From an uncultured Haloferula sp. (lineage in GTDB: Bacteria > Verrucomicrobiota > Verrucomicrobiae > Verrucomicrobiales > Akkermansiaceae): 9,246 nucleotides of DNA. The DNA lies in assembly GCA_946481625.1 (NCBI GenBank), contig CAMLOZ010000099.1, positions 1-9,246 of the forward strand. The letters are read 5' to 3'. The notes under the pieces were generated by a model that worked only from the letters and a program-made list of their open reading frames with translations, was not told the DNA's origin and ran no database searches. Below are positions 1 through 7,729 of this stretch, piece by piece. Numbering within the stretch: position 1 is the first letter of the stretch; each line of letters starts with the position of its first letter. The position numbers and the translations under genes are program-made.

Positions 1-540
1 CTCCCCGACACGAGCTGGATCGTCCATTGGTTCACGGCCGGCCACGGGCTGATCAAGACGGTGGCGAAAGGTGCCCGCAGCCCGAAAAGCCCCTTCGCCG
101 GGAAGCTCGACCTCTTTTTCGATGCCGAGATCCACTGGTCCCGGGCCCGCAGCGGGGAGCTCCACGGGCTCCGCGAAGCCGCCGTGACCGATACCCGGGA
201 GGCGATCCGGCGTGATTACAATGCAATGCTTTTGTGTGGCTATTGCTGCCGGCTCTTGGAGCTCTCCGTCGAGCGGGACCATCCCGAGCCGGACCTCTTC
301 CAGCTCCTGCGCCGCGCCCTGAACCATGTCGCGGAAAGGGGTGCCTCGGTACGGGCGATGCAGCACTTCGAGCAGGAATTGGCTAAAAATCTGGGGATTG
401 CCCGGGAGCGCCGTCCTGCCGCCCCGACCCTGCGGGAGGCCCTCGGCGGCCTGCCCCCCCAGCGGGCGCAGCTGCTCGAACGACTTTCACCTCGCGCGGA
501 ATTCCCCGTTGCAGAAACCGAAACCGGTGATTTAAAGTAA
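1..540 (+). CDS. recO: DNA repair protein RecO, 5'-truncated by window edge
   Basis: RecO loads RecA on SSB-coated single-stranded DNA together with RecR (RecF pathway, cytoplasm). The reading frame is open from base 1, so the gene starts outside the window. 179 residues plus a TAA stop are visible against a usual length of about 200-250, and probably only around ten N-terminal residues are missing. The visible N-terminus has the RecO OB-fold pattern: a W-I-V-x-W-F-T strand, then G-L-I-K, then the VAKGARSPKSPF signature, then a LDLFFDAEI strand. The rest is the helical domain (CGYCCRLLEL, then LFQLLRRALNHV, then MQHFEQELAKNLGI). The four-cysteine zinc finger of some RecO proteins is not apparent; the only close cysteines are in the CGYCC stretch. 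An internal GTG at 61 lies within the OB-fold and is not the true start. A TPR gene follows after nine bases, suggesting cotranscription. Family assignment is by recalled sequence pattern and is fairly secure. Confidence 0.87.
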   Translation, partial: LPDTSWIVHWFTAGHGLIKTVAKGARSPKSPFAGKLDLFFDAEIHWSRARSGELHGLREAAVTDTREAIRRDYNAMLLCGYCCRLLELSVERDHPEPDLFQLLRRALNHVAERGASVRAMQHFEQELAKNLGIARERRPAAPTLREALGGLPPQRAQLLERLSPRAEFPVAETETGDLK

Positions 541-549
541 ATACACGCC

Positions 550-1455
550 ATGGACTCACCTACCACCACGCTCATCCACATTCTCCGCAACCGGGTCGAC
601 GAACTGGTTGCCGCCGGCGACCTCGACGAGGCCGTTCACGCTGCGACTGCCGCGGTCCTGAAGGCGCAGCAGTCTCTGAAGAGCGACCTGGACAGCATCG
701 ACGAATTCGCCAGCTCCTTGGAAGTCCGCGGCGACGTTTACCGCCTGCTCGGACGCTTCGAGGAAGCCCGCGACGACTACAAGCAGGCCATCGACCAACT
801 CGACAATCGTCCGGACCGCTGTCTTCAGCTCGGCCGCCTGCACGCCGGTTACGGCTCGGTGCACGACCAGCTCGACCATCCGCAGCGCGCTGCCGAACTC
901 TGGCAGGAAGCGATCCGCTACTTCGAGATGTCGGATCCGCCTGCCTCGCTGGACATCGCCGCCATGTCGAACAACCTCGCCGTCCTCAAGCGCAATGCGG
1001 GCGATGTCGAAGGGGCGGAAGCCGAATATCTCAAGGCCCTCGAAATCCTCCATCGCGAACTCGGTTCCGACCACGAGGAAACCGCCGCCGTCTGCAACAA
1101 CATCGGTGCCCTCTACCAGTCCGCGGGACTCCACGAGCAAGCCCGCGAGATGCACATGATGGCGCTCGAGGCACGCCGCAAGAATTTCGGCGACAACCAT
1201 CCGGACACCGCCCAGTCTCACAACAACCTCGCCTTGGCCCTGCTTGCCACCGGCGATAGCGCTTGGGCGCGCCGTCACTTCGAAAAGGCCGTCAGCGGCT
1301 TCGAAGCGCTCGGAGTCGAATACTCGTCCGATCTGGAAGCGGTCGCCGAGAACTACTGCGCGGTCCTGCGAGCGGAGGGCGATGAAGCCCACGCCGAGGC
1401 GATCGCCGCACGCGTTCCGGGCGGACTCGCGATTCCGGAACCGGAGCCGGCTTGA
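550..1455 (+). CDS. Tetratricopeptide repeat protein (kinesin-light-chain-like TPRs)
   Basis: A 301-residue, acidic, apparently cytoplasmic protein with no signal peptide or membrane segment. TPR-like helix pairs fill most of it, at roughly residues 13-45, 55-86, 93-126, 135-172, 177-214, 219-255 and a final partial one at 263-288. Three central repeats are the 42-residue kinesin-light-chain type: N-N-(L/I) recurs at residues 141, 183 and 225, exactly 42 apart, and two of them are followed by an LG-x-D-H or FGDNHPDTA linker. Such repeats form a superhelix that binds protein partners. No enzymatic domain is seen and the partner cannot be told from sequence. The ATG at 550 lies 9 bases after the recO stop, with no clear Shine-Dalgarno, so translation may be coupled to recO. 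The C-terminus is a short proline- and glutamate-rich tail. The TPR fold is secure; the role is unknown. Confidence 0.9.
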   Translation: MDSPTTTLIHILRNRVDELVAAGDLDEAVHAATAAVLKAQQSLKSDLDSIDEFASSLEVRGDVYRLLGRFEEARDDYKQAIDQLDNRPDRCLQLGRLHAGYGSVHDQLDHPQRAAELWQEAIRYFEMSDPPASLDIAAMSNNLAVLKRNAGDVEGAEAEYLKALEILHRELGSDHEETAAVCNNIGALYQSAGLHEQAREMHMMALEARRKNFGDNHPDTAQSHNNLALALLATGDSAWARRHFEKAVSGFEALGVEYSSDLEAVAENYCAVLRAEGDEAHAEAIAARVPGGLAIPEPEPA

Positions 1456-1491
1456 AGCCCTCAATTTCGCGCGGACGCGCGCCGTAGCAGT

Positions 1492-1537
1492 CGGGAGATT
1501 GGCCTTTGATCGGATACGGTCTTCGGTTAATCTCCCG
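1492..1537 (+). terminator. Long RNA hairpin between the TPR gene and the metalloprotease gene
   Basis: A perfect 9-base inverted repeat, CGGGAGATT (1492-1500) and AATCTCCCG (1529-1537), extends inward by two G-U and two C-G pairs (1501-1504 with 1525-1528), giving a 13-pair stem. The 20-base loop can form a further small stem, GATC with GGTC. It lies 37 bases after the TPR stop and ends 20 bases before the protease ATG. There is no U-tract, so it could be a non-canonical terminator for recO-TPR, an RNA-stability element, or a leader structure of the protease mRNA. The structure is seen; the role is inferred. Confidence 0.4.
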
Positions 1538-1557
1538 TTCGCTGCCTGCCCGTGTCT

Positions 1558-4500
1558 ATGAAACCCCGGCCCCAGCGTGTAGGAGCATGGATCGGCTTCC
1601 TCGCGCTTTTGTCTGTTTGCTGGTATCTGGTCCCGAACCCCGCGGATGAGCCCTTATCTCCGGCGGAGGGCCGCGTCCCTGGATCGACCCCCACGGGAGC
1701 GGCAGAGGCGGTTCCGGCATTCGCCCCGGTGGCGAAGACGACATCGCCGCCGCGCCGGGAAGCCTCCGCCGGAAACGCCACCGCCGCCGCCGCGTGTGAC
1801 CACTGCAAGGCGGGCACCGCCATTCCCGCGGCCACCCTTCCGCTCGCCCTTGATTTCGTGAAGCGCCTGGCCGCGATGCCCGGCGAGATCGCCTTCCCCT
1901 TGCCCGATGGCCGCGAAGCTCGAGGTGTCATCGACATGCGCGTGCCCGGCCCGGACGGTGAGATCGACACGGTCTCCGGCCATCTCGTTCAGCCCGGGCC
2001 GGGACGCTTCACCTTCACGAGGGAACGCTTGGCCGGTGTTTCCCATCCGATCTCGGGCACGGTCGAGATCCTTGCGTGCGATACCGCCTACCGCGTCGAG
2101 AAGCGGGAGCAGCAGCCGCATCTCGTCGCGCTTCCGGCGGATGCCGTCGTCTGTCGCGGAATGGCCGTGGACGAGGGTGGGGAAGTTGCGGAGTTGCCCT
2201 CGGAGCACCCCACCGCGATCCCGATCCCGGACTATCAGAACGGGGTAATTCCCTTGGAAAGCCTCCCCGGCGCGGCCGCGGTCGCCTATCTGGATTTCGA
2301 TGGCGAGCCCGGGCCGCACCTCCACTGGGGCAGCTTCGACGCCGCCTCCTACAATTTTTCCAACAGCCGGATCAAGGCGATCTGGATTCGCGTCGCGGAG
2401 GATTTCGCGCCTTTCAATGTCAACATTACCACCGACCTCGCCGTCTATCTCGCGGCCCCGGTGAACAGCCGCCAGCGCTGCATCGTGACGCCTACCAAGG
2501 ACGCCGCGCCCGCCGCCGGCGGGGTGGCGAATATCGGCTCCTTCAACAACTCCAGCGAGATCTCCTGCTGGGTTTACAACAGCAGCACCGACAAAATCTG
2601 CGCGGAGACCGTCTCCCATGAACTCGGTCACACCCTGCTCCTGCGCCACGATGGCCGGTCATCGCCGGTGGAGGAATACTACGACGGACACGGCGGCACC
2701 GGGACCGTCTCCTGGGGGCCGATCATGGGCTCGGCCTTCTATCCGAATCTCACCCAGTGGTCGAAGGGCGAGTACACCGGTGCCAACCGCTTCGAAGACG
2801 ACCTCGCCATCATCGCCGGCTCTAACAACTCGATCGACTACCGCCCCGACGACTCGGGCGCGACCGTGGCCACCGCGCGCTATCTCGAAATCCAGGGCGT
2901 GGGAAACACCGTCTCCGGCCAAGGGCTTATCGAGTCCACCGCCGACTCCGACGCCTTCCGCTTCCGGACCAGCGCGGCCGGGACGACCTCGATCACGGTG
3001 AAGCCCGTCACGGCGGGGCCGAATCTGGATGTCCTCGCGGAAATCGTGAACGCTGCCGGAATCGTGGTGGCGAGTGCCAACCCCGACACGACGGTGGATG
3101 CGACGGTGAGCGGCTCGATCCCGGCGGGCGAGTACATCCTCCGGATCTCCGGCACGGGAATGGGCGATCCCGCCACGACCGGCTACACGGATTATGCTTC
3201 GATCGGTGCCTACTCGCTGACCGGCAGCGTCGCGAATGCCGTGAAACCCGACCGCTTCACGCTGGCCGAGACGGCACCCGCCGGAACCGTCCTCGGCAAC
3301 GTGACGCCGCTGCTCGCCCATGGTGCCAACCCGCTCCAGTTCACCGTGGCCTCCGGCAATACCGGCGGTGCCTTCGCGCTCAATGCCTCGACCGGGCAAC
3401 TGACGCTCGTCACGCCCTCTGCGATCAACTTTGAAACGCTCTCCACGACTTGGGAAACCCCGGCTTGGTTCGAGATTTTCGTCAACGTCCAGGACCTCGC
3501 GAATCCCGCCCTCGATGAAGTCCTCCGCGTCGTCGTCCACATCACCAATGTGAACGAAGCGCCGCTGGTCACCGGCGGCTCCATCGTGATCCCGGAGCGG
3601 CTTGGTGCCGGTAAGGAACTCTTCAAGGTGACCGCGACGGATCCCGACCGCTTCGATCGCGTCGCTTCCTTCCAGATCATCGCCGGGAACACGGGGAACT
3701 TCTTCGCGATTTCGGCGGATGGAATGATCACCACGGTAGCCCCGCCGCTCGTTTCCGTAGCGGGAAGCTATACTCTCACGGTGCGGGCTCAGGATGCGGG
3801 GAGCCCGGTGAGTTCCGCAACCACCGCCGTCACGGTCCAGCTCGTTGCCACGCCCGAGGACATGCAGCCCGGCGGCACTCGTCGCACGCTCTACGACGGG
3901 CTCTCCGGTGGCACGCTCGCGAGCCTCACGGGCAGCCCGCGATTCCCGCTCGAACCCGACCGCGAGGTCTTCATCACTTCCATGGCGGATAGCGGGCAGG
4001 GGACGAATCTGGGCAGCGCCACGCGGGCCTTCCTGATCATCCCGTACACCGCCACGTACACGTTCTGGATCGGAGGTGACGATGCGTGCCAGCTTCTCTT
4101 CGCCGCGAACGGCAATCCATCGAGCGCCGCTGCGATCGCCACGACCAGCTCGGCGACCGGGCAGTTCCAGTGGGACGTCTCGCCCTCGCAGAAGTCCGCT
4201 GCGGTCCCGCTGAGCGCCGGCCAGATCTGTTACATCGAGGCACGACACAAGCAGGGCGGCAGCAGCGAGAATTTCTCGGTGGGATGGAGCGCGACGGCCG
4301 GCGTTCAACCCGTGATCGAACGTCGAGTGATCCCCGGCATATACCTCGCGCCCCATAGCTTGAACTACCGGCCCAAGGTCCTACCAGCGACGCTCACGCT
4401 GTTCGAAAGCGCCGCCCCTGGAAGCGCCTTCGGGTTCGCGACTTCGACCGACGAGTTCAACCCCGGTCAATCCGCGATCTACGCCATCACCGGCGGAAAC

Positions 4501-5949
4501 GGCGCCGGCCTTTTCCTGATCCGCCCGGCCGACGGACGCATGACGGTGGTGAATTCCGCGCTGCTGAATCCCGCGACTTCCTATCAGGTCCAGGTCAGCG
4601 TGACCGACAACGGATCGCCGCCGCTGACGGGGACCGGCAATGTGGACATCGCGTTCCGCTCCGCAGGACAGTTGCTCTCGTCGCTCGATGTCCAAGCTTC
4701 TCCTGCCGGAAGTGCCACCACCAGCGGTTCCGGTGTCTTCCTGCTCGCTCAGGAGGTGCCGATCTCCGCAGCTCCTCTTGGCTCGTCGCCCTTTCTAGGA
4801 TGGATCGGCAGCGGCATTGACAGCCCGGCATCCTTGGCGACGGATGCCGTGATCGACGCCCGTCCTGTCGGCATCGCCGGGGCGAACTTCACCTCCATGA
4901 CTCTCACGGACGGCACCGCCGCGCTGGCACCGGTGGAGTCGTCGAGCGATCTGACCTGGTCCCTGCTCGGATCCACCTCCAACATGGACGTGGTGAACTC
5001 GACCGTGCTCGGCGGTGCCGAGGCGCTGCGGATCGACGGCACGAGCGGGCAATCGCGCGGGCTCCTCGGAACCATGGGTTCTCCGGTGAGCCTGGCTGTG
5101 GGCGAGACGCTTTCCCTGAGCATTGACGCTCACTATCACGAGCTCCCGCCGAATAACACGGGAGGCCTTCTGGTCGGTTTCACCTCCTCGACCGCGCAGG
5201 ATCAGACCCTGTCCGCCCGCTTCGGGACCGGAACCACGCCGGGGTTCGCCCTGCTCCGCGACATCGCCTCCGCCAGTCCCTCTCCCGGCATCGGATCCGT
5301 GGGCGTCCTTTCAACCACCGCTTCCGGTCCCGCGATCTCCGCGCTTTCCACCACCCCGTTCACGATCGTGCTGTCGGTGAACCGGACCACCGAAACCCAT
5401 TGCACGGTCTCCGCTGTGACCGGCGGCTCGAGGCTCACGTCCGCTCCCGTTCAGACGACGTGGAGCGCGGCTTACGACAGTATCTACATCCGCAACAACG
5501 GCATCAATGCGGACTTCACGATCGACAATGTGCTCGTGAGCCGCGGTGCGGCGAAGATCGTCGTCGCTTCCTTCCAGCCTCCCGATCCGTATTCCGCATG
5601 GATCGCGGGCTATTCGCTCACGGGCGATGCCGCTGGGAAGAACTCGGATCCCGATGGCGACGGCTTCTCCAATCTGGCGGAAATGCATCTCGGCTTCAGC
5701 CCGGTGGATGCGGGCTCGCGGCTCACACTCGCGATGGGCGGCATCCAAGGCGATACGGTGAATCTGATCGCGAACCGCCTCGTCACCGCCGGCACCTTCA
5801 CGCTCCAGTGGAGCGATTCGCTCTCCGGATCATGGCCGGGTTCACAGGTGCTGCCGGTCGCGGCGGATGCCTGGAACGTCCCGATCCCCGCGGTTTCCGG
5901 CGGTCCCAGGCGCTTCTACCGGCTCACCTATTTGCCGCCGACACCGTAG
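1558..5949 (+). CDS. Large secreted metzincin-type zinc metalloprotease with PPC, cadherin-like, PA14-like and Verrucomicrobia-type C-terminal modules
   Basis: Predicted exported protein of 1463 residues from ATG 1558; an in-frame GTG at 1552 would add only two residues. Residues 8-24 are a hydrophobic signal or anchor segment, and V before C22 argues against a lipoprotein. Residues 25-230 are probably a propeptide with a CDHC motif (80-83). The catalytic domain (about 240-425) starts at AYLDFDG (243-249), includes DFAPFNVNITTD (282-293), and has the zinc site HELGHTLLLRHD: H354, E355, H358, H364. A possible Met-turn is at M390 (GPIMGSAFY). A PPC domain follows (about 428-558), then two cadherin-like domains (563-671, 672-765), a PA14-like domain (773-941), a third cadherin-like domain (942-1035), an InlB B-repeat-like segment (1040-1112), a lectin-like beta region (1115-1330), and a C-terminal module (1331-1463) with the calcium-loop-like DPDGDGFSN at 1364-1372. 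The metzincin glycine three residues after H358 is leucine (L361). It probably degrades or binds extracellular polymer; the substrate is unknown. The 3' end overlaps the next, opposing gene by 26 bases. Confidence 0.9.
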   Translation: MKPRPQRVGAWIGFLALLSVCWYLVPNPADEPLSPAEGRVPGSTPTGAAEAVPAFAPVAKTTSPPRREASAGNATAAAACDHCKAGTAIPAATLPLALDFVKRLAAMPGEIAFPLPDGREARGVIDMRVPGPDGEIDTVSGHLVQPGPGRFTFTRERLAGVSHPISGTVEILACDTAYRVEKREQQPHLVALPADAVVCRGMAVDEGGEVAELPSEHPTAIPIPDYQNGVIPLESLPGAAAVAYLDFDGEPGPHLHWGSFDAASYNFSNSRIKAIWIRVAEDFAPFNVNITTDLAVYLAAPVNSRQRCIVTPTKDAAPAAGGVANIGSFNNSSEISCWVYNSSTDKICAETVSHELGHTLLLRHDGRSSPVEEYYDGHGGTGTVSWGPIMGSAFYPNLTQWSKGEYTGANRFEDDLAIIAGSNNSIDYRPDDSGATVATARYLEIQGVGNTVSGQGLIESTADSDAFRFRTSAAGTTSITVKPVTAGPNLDVLAEIVNAAGIVVASANPDTTVDATVSGSIPAGEYILRISGTGMGDPATTGYTDYASIGAYSLTGSVANAVKPDRFTLAETAPAGTVLGNVTPLLAHGANPLQFTVASGNTGGAFALNASTGQLTLVTPSAINFETLSTTWETPAWFEIFVNVQDLANPALDEVLRVVVHITNVNEAPLVTGGSIVIPERLGAGKELFKVTATDPDRFDRVASFQIIAGNTGNFFAISADGMITTVAPPLVSVAGSYTLTVRAQDAGSPVSSATTAVTVQLVATPEDMQPGGTRRTLYDGLSGGTLASLTGSPRFPLEPDREVFITSMADSGQGTNLGSATRAFLIIPYTATYTFWIGGDDACQLLFAANGNPSSAAAIATTSSATGQFQWDVSPSQKSAAVPLSAGQICYIEARHKQGGSSENFSVGWSATAGVQPVIERRVIPGIYLAPHSLNYRPKVLPATLTLFESAAPGSAFGFATSTDEFNPGQSAIYAITGGNGAGLFLIRPADGRMTVVNSALLNPATSYQVQVSVTDNGSPPLTGTGNVDIAFRSAGQLLSSLDVQASPAGSATTSGSGVFLLAQEVPISAAPLGSSPFLGWIGSGIDSPASLATDAVIDARPVGIAGANFTSMTLTDGTAALAPVESSSDLTWSLLGSTSNMDVVNSTVLGGAEALRIDGTSGQSRGLLGTMGSPVSLAVGETLSLSIDAHYHELPPNNTGGLLVGFTSSTAQDQTLSARFGTGTTPGFALLRDIASASPSPGIGSVGVLSTTASGPAISALSTTPFTIVLSVNRTTETHCTVSAVTGGSRLTSAPVQTTWSAAYDSIYIRNNGINADFTIDNVLVSRGAAKIVVASFQPPDPYSAWIAGYSLTGDAAGKNSDPDGDGFSNLAEMHLGFSPVDAGSRLTLAMGGIQGDTVNLIANRLVTAGTFTLQWSDSLSGSWPGSQVLPVAADAWNVPIPAVSGGPRRFYRLTYLPPTP

Positions 5950-6742
5950 CCGGTCCATCGCCCCTCACCTTGATCTTCTTCCCGGCGAGCCAGCCGCGGA
6001 GAAGCTCGCGGTCGGCGGTCAGCAGACCCTGCACCCGGTAGTTCGAGCGGCGTAGTACTTCCGCGGATTGCTCGTCCTCGTTCACGACGCACCAAGGCTT
6101 CGATCCGGAGGAGTGGACGAAGCGGAAACCCTCGGGGTCCGTGACCAGGAACGCTACGTGGCTGTCCAAACCCACGATGCGGATGCCGGGCTCGGCCCTC
6201 CTCAGCCCTGCGGAATAGCTTTCGTAGGGAACGCCGACCTGCAGATCCATCGCCTCACGTGGCAGGAAGCTGCGCAGGATGTTCTGCGAAGGTTGGCGGG
6301 CCAGCTTGTAACGATCCACGCGGAACCCCGCATCGCGCAGCACCGTGGCGACGAAGTAGCCGCAGGCGATCTTGCCCTGTCCCGGCTCTTCCGCGGTGCC
6401 GTGGAAATCCCAAGGCGTGCCGAGCCAGCAGTCCATCATCTCGGGCAGGAGGCGTTCGAGGAATCGCCTTGTCTCGGCCAGCACCGTCTCCTTCTCGGCT
6501 GAGGTCCTGGCCTTCGCGTGGCGTTTGGCCAGATCCTTGCGCCACCGCTCCGCTTCTTCCTTGAGCGTGGCGTAGCGCCCCGCATCCGGCTTCGGCATCT
6601 CCACGGACAATGGCGTCGCCGTCGCTTGCACCTGCTGCCACAGCGGGCCGAGCTTCGCCCGGAAGTGCCAGCAGACCGCGCAAAGAATTGCAGCCATGGC
6701 TAAGAATGTTAGGGCGGCACGCTTCACTCGGAGTGCGTGCAT
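5924..6742 (-). CDS. Membrane-anchored NlpC/P60-like cysteine hydrolase (putative)
   Basis: A 272-residue protein with one N-terminal hydrophobic segment (about residues 9-25) acting as signal or anchor, so the rest should be periplasmic. Residues 55-100 are highly charged and helical, possibly a short coiled coil. The C-terminal half resembles NlpC/P60-type papain-fold hydrolases: CWLGTPWDFHG (105-115), then KIACGYFVATVLRDAGF (124-140) with C127 as probable nucleophile, then GLDSHVAFLV (191-200) with H195 as probable general base, then FVHSSG (208-213). Family members often cleave peptidoglycan peptides, but the substrate here is not established. The ATG at 6742 is the first in frame and precedes the hydrophobic segment, with only a weak upstream AAGTGA. 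The last 26 bases overlap, in opposite orientation, the 3' end of the metalloprotease gene. The gene is divergent from the CDF exporter. The hydrolase superfamily is likely, the exact family uncertain. Confidence 0.75.
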   Translation of the reverse strand: MHALRVKRAALTFLAMAAILCAVCWHFRAKLGPLWQQVQATATPLSVEMPKPDAGRYATLKEEAERWRKDLAKRHAKARTSAEKETVLAETRRFLERLLPEMMDCWLGTPWDFHGTAEEPGQGKIACGYFVATVLRDAGFRVDRYKLARQPSQNILRSFLPREAMDLQVGVPYESYSAGLRRAEPGIRIVGLDSHVAFLVTDPEGFRFVHSSGSKPWCVVNEDEQSAEVLRRSNYRVQGLLTADRELLRGWLAGKKIKVRGDGPATVSAANR

Positions 6743-6820
6743 TCAATCACTTGCATCGCTTCCTGCGAAGACGATTTTCCGGAGATTGCCAAGGGGAGGG
6801 GATTTCGCAGGCTCCTCCGC
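6743..6820. promoter_or_regulatory. Divergent intergenic region, presumed to carry promoters for the hydrolase and CDF genes
   Basis: If the CDF gene starts at 6821, this 78-base gap separates two divergent starts and must serve both. It holds a purine-rich AAGGGGAGGGG at 6791-6801, which resembles a strong Shine-Dalgarno but is 19 bases from the GTG at 6821, too far for normal use. No convincing -35/-10 pair was recognised. Codon quality in the CDF frame here is poor (AGG twice, GGA, TGC twice), unlike the coding region downstream, which supports treating it as non-coding. Confidence 0.35.
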
Positions 6821-7729
6821 GTGAGCGCGGGCTTGTCCGAAGACCAATCGAAGGTGATGAGCCTCTCGCTCGTGGTGGCCGTGGGGTTGCTGGTGGTGAA
6901 GGTGGCCGCGGCAGTGATCACCGGATCCTCCGCGATCTACTCGGACGCCGCGGAATCGGTGACCCATGTCCTCGCCGTCGCCTTTGCCGCCTGGGCGCTC
7001 CGTTTCTCGCACAAGCCCTCCGACGACACCCATCATTTCGGACACGACAAGGTCGCCTTCCTCTCCTCCGGTTTCGAAGGCGCGATGATCAGCGCCGCCG
7101 CGCTTCTGGTCGTCTATGAGGCCGGGCGCCAGGTCTTTGTCGGAGGACAGATCGCCAGCATGGGCGTGGGCATGGTTCTCACGGCTATCGCCGCCGCGGT
7201 CAATCTCGTCCTCGGAAGCGCCTTGCTGAGGGTGGGGAAGAAACGCAACTCCGCGGTGCTGCGGGCGAACGGCCATCACGTCCTGGCGGATGTCTGGACC
7301 AGCGGTGGCGTGCTGGCGGCGCTCGCCTTGATCCGGTTCACAGGCTGGCAATGGTGGGATCCCATCTTCGCGGTTCTCGCCGCCGCCAAGCTGCTCTGGA
7401 CCGGCGCGAAACTGATGCGCGAAAGCTTCGGCGGCCTGATGGACGAGGCCGACCTCAAGGTGGAGAAGGAACTCCGCGACTGCCTTGATGCCGAGTGCGC
7501 CGCCAAGGGCCTATCCTACCACAATCTTCGCCACCGCCACTCCGGGCGTACCCACTGGGTGGAGTTCCACCTGGTGTTTCCGGATAGTTCCGGCCTGCGC
7601 GAATCCCACGAGATCGCCACTCTCATGGAAGGTCGCATCGCCTCCCTGCTGGGACCTGACGTTCGCGTCATCTCGCATCTCGAACCGCGCTCGGCCGAGG
7701 GAGTGGAACATCATTGGGAGCTGCGGTGA
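6821..7729 (+). CDS. Cation diffusion facilitator (CDF) divalent metal exporter
   Basis: An inner-membrane antiporter of the CDF family, expelling Zn2+, Fe2+, Mn2+ or similar in exchange for protons. From GTG 6821 the protein has 302 residues, and the membrane-domain motifs fall on the same numbers as in E. coli YiiP: D68, H71 and H75 in PSDDTHHFGH (site B), and H153 and D157 in NGHHVLADVW (TM5 half of site A). The TM2 half of site A is E45 and H49 (SDAAESVTHV) where YiiP has two aspartates, which points to a different subfamily and perhaps different metal preference. The cytosolic domain keeps four metal-site histidines, H234, H250, H263 and H286, with E288 replacing an aspartate. The start is uncertain: GTG 6737 would overlap the divergent gene, and ATG 6857 would leave only about 20 residues before the TGSS motif. 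GTG 6821 fits the YiiP numbering best. The gene converges on the dioxygenase gene. Confidence 0.92.
   Translation: MSAGLSEDQSKVMSLSLVVAVGLLVVKVAAAVITGSSAIYSDAAESVTHVLAVAFAAWALRFSHKPSDDTHHFGHDKVAFLSSGFEGAMISAAALLVVYEAGRQVFVGGQIASMGVGMVLTAIAAAVNLVLGSALLRVGKKRNSAVLRANGHHVLADVWTSGGVLAALALIRFTGWQWWDPIFAVLAAAKLLWTGAKLMRESFGGLMDEADLKVEKELRDCLDAECAAKGLSYHNLRHRHSGRTHWVEFHLVFPDSSGLRESHEIATLMEGRIASLLGPDVRVISHLEPRSAEGVEHHWELR

Noticed and set aside
556..1464. 302-codon minus-strand open frame opposite the TPR gene
   Set aside because: The plus strand has unmistakable 42-residue TPR periodicity; the minus product is a mirror of that codon pattern with no domain.
1468..1481. Short CGCGC-GGAC-GCGCG hairpin just after the TPR stop
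   Set aside because: A five-pair stem of alternating C and G is easily expected by chance at this GC content, and there is no T-tract.
1603..1623. Lipoprotein signal at the N-terminus of the metalloprotease (L-L-S-V-C)
   Set aside because: Valine directly before the cysteine does not fit a lipobox, which needs glycine, alanine or serine there.
2659..4356. Long 565-codon open frame on the minus strand inside the metalloprotease gene
   Set aside because: Antisense shadow of a GC-rich coding region. The product is arginine-, glycine- and aspartate-rich low-complexity sequence without recognisable domains, whereas the plus-strand frame has clear domains throughout.
6737..6820. GTG at 6737 as the start of the CDF gene
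   Set aside because: It would overlap the start of the divergent hydrolase gene, the added 28 residues have non-coding-like codon use and no CDF similarity, and GTG 6821 reproduces YiiP residue numbering.
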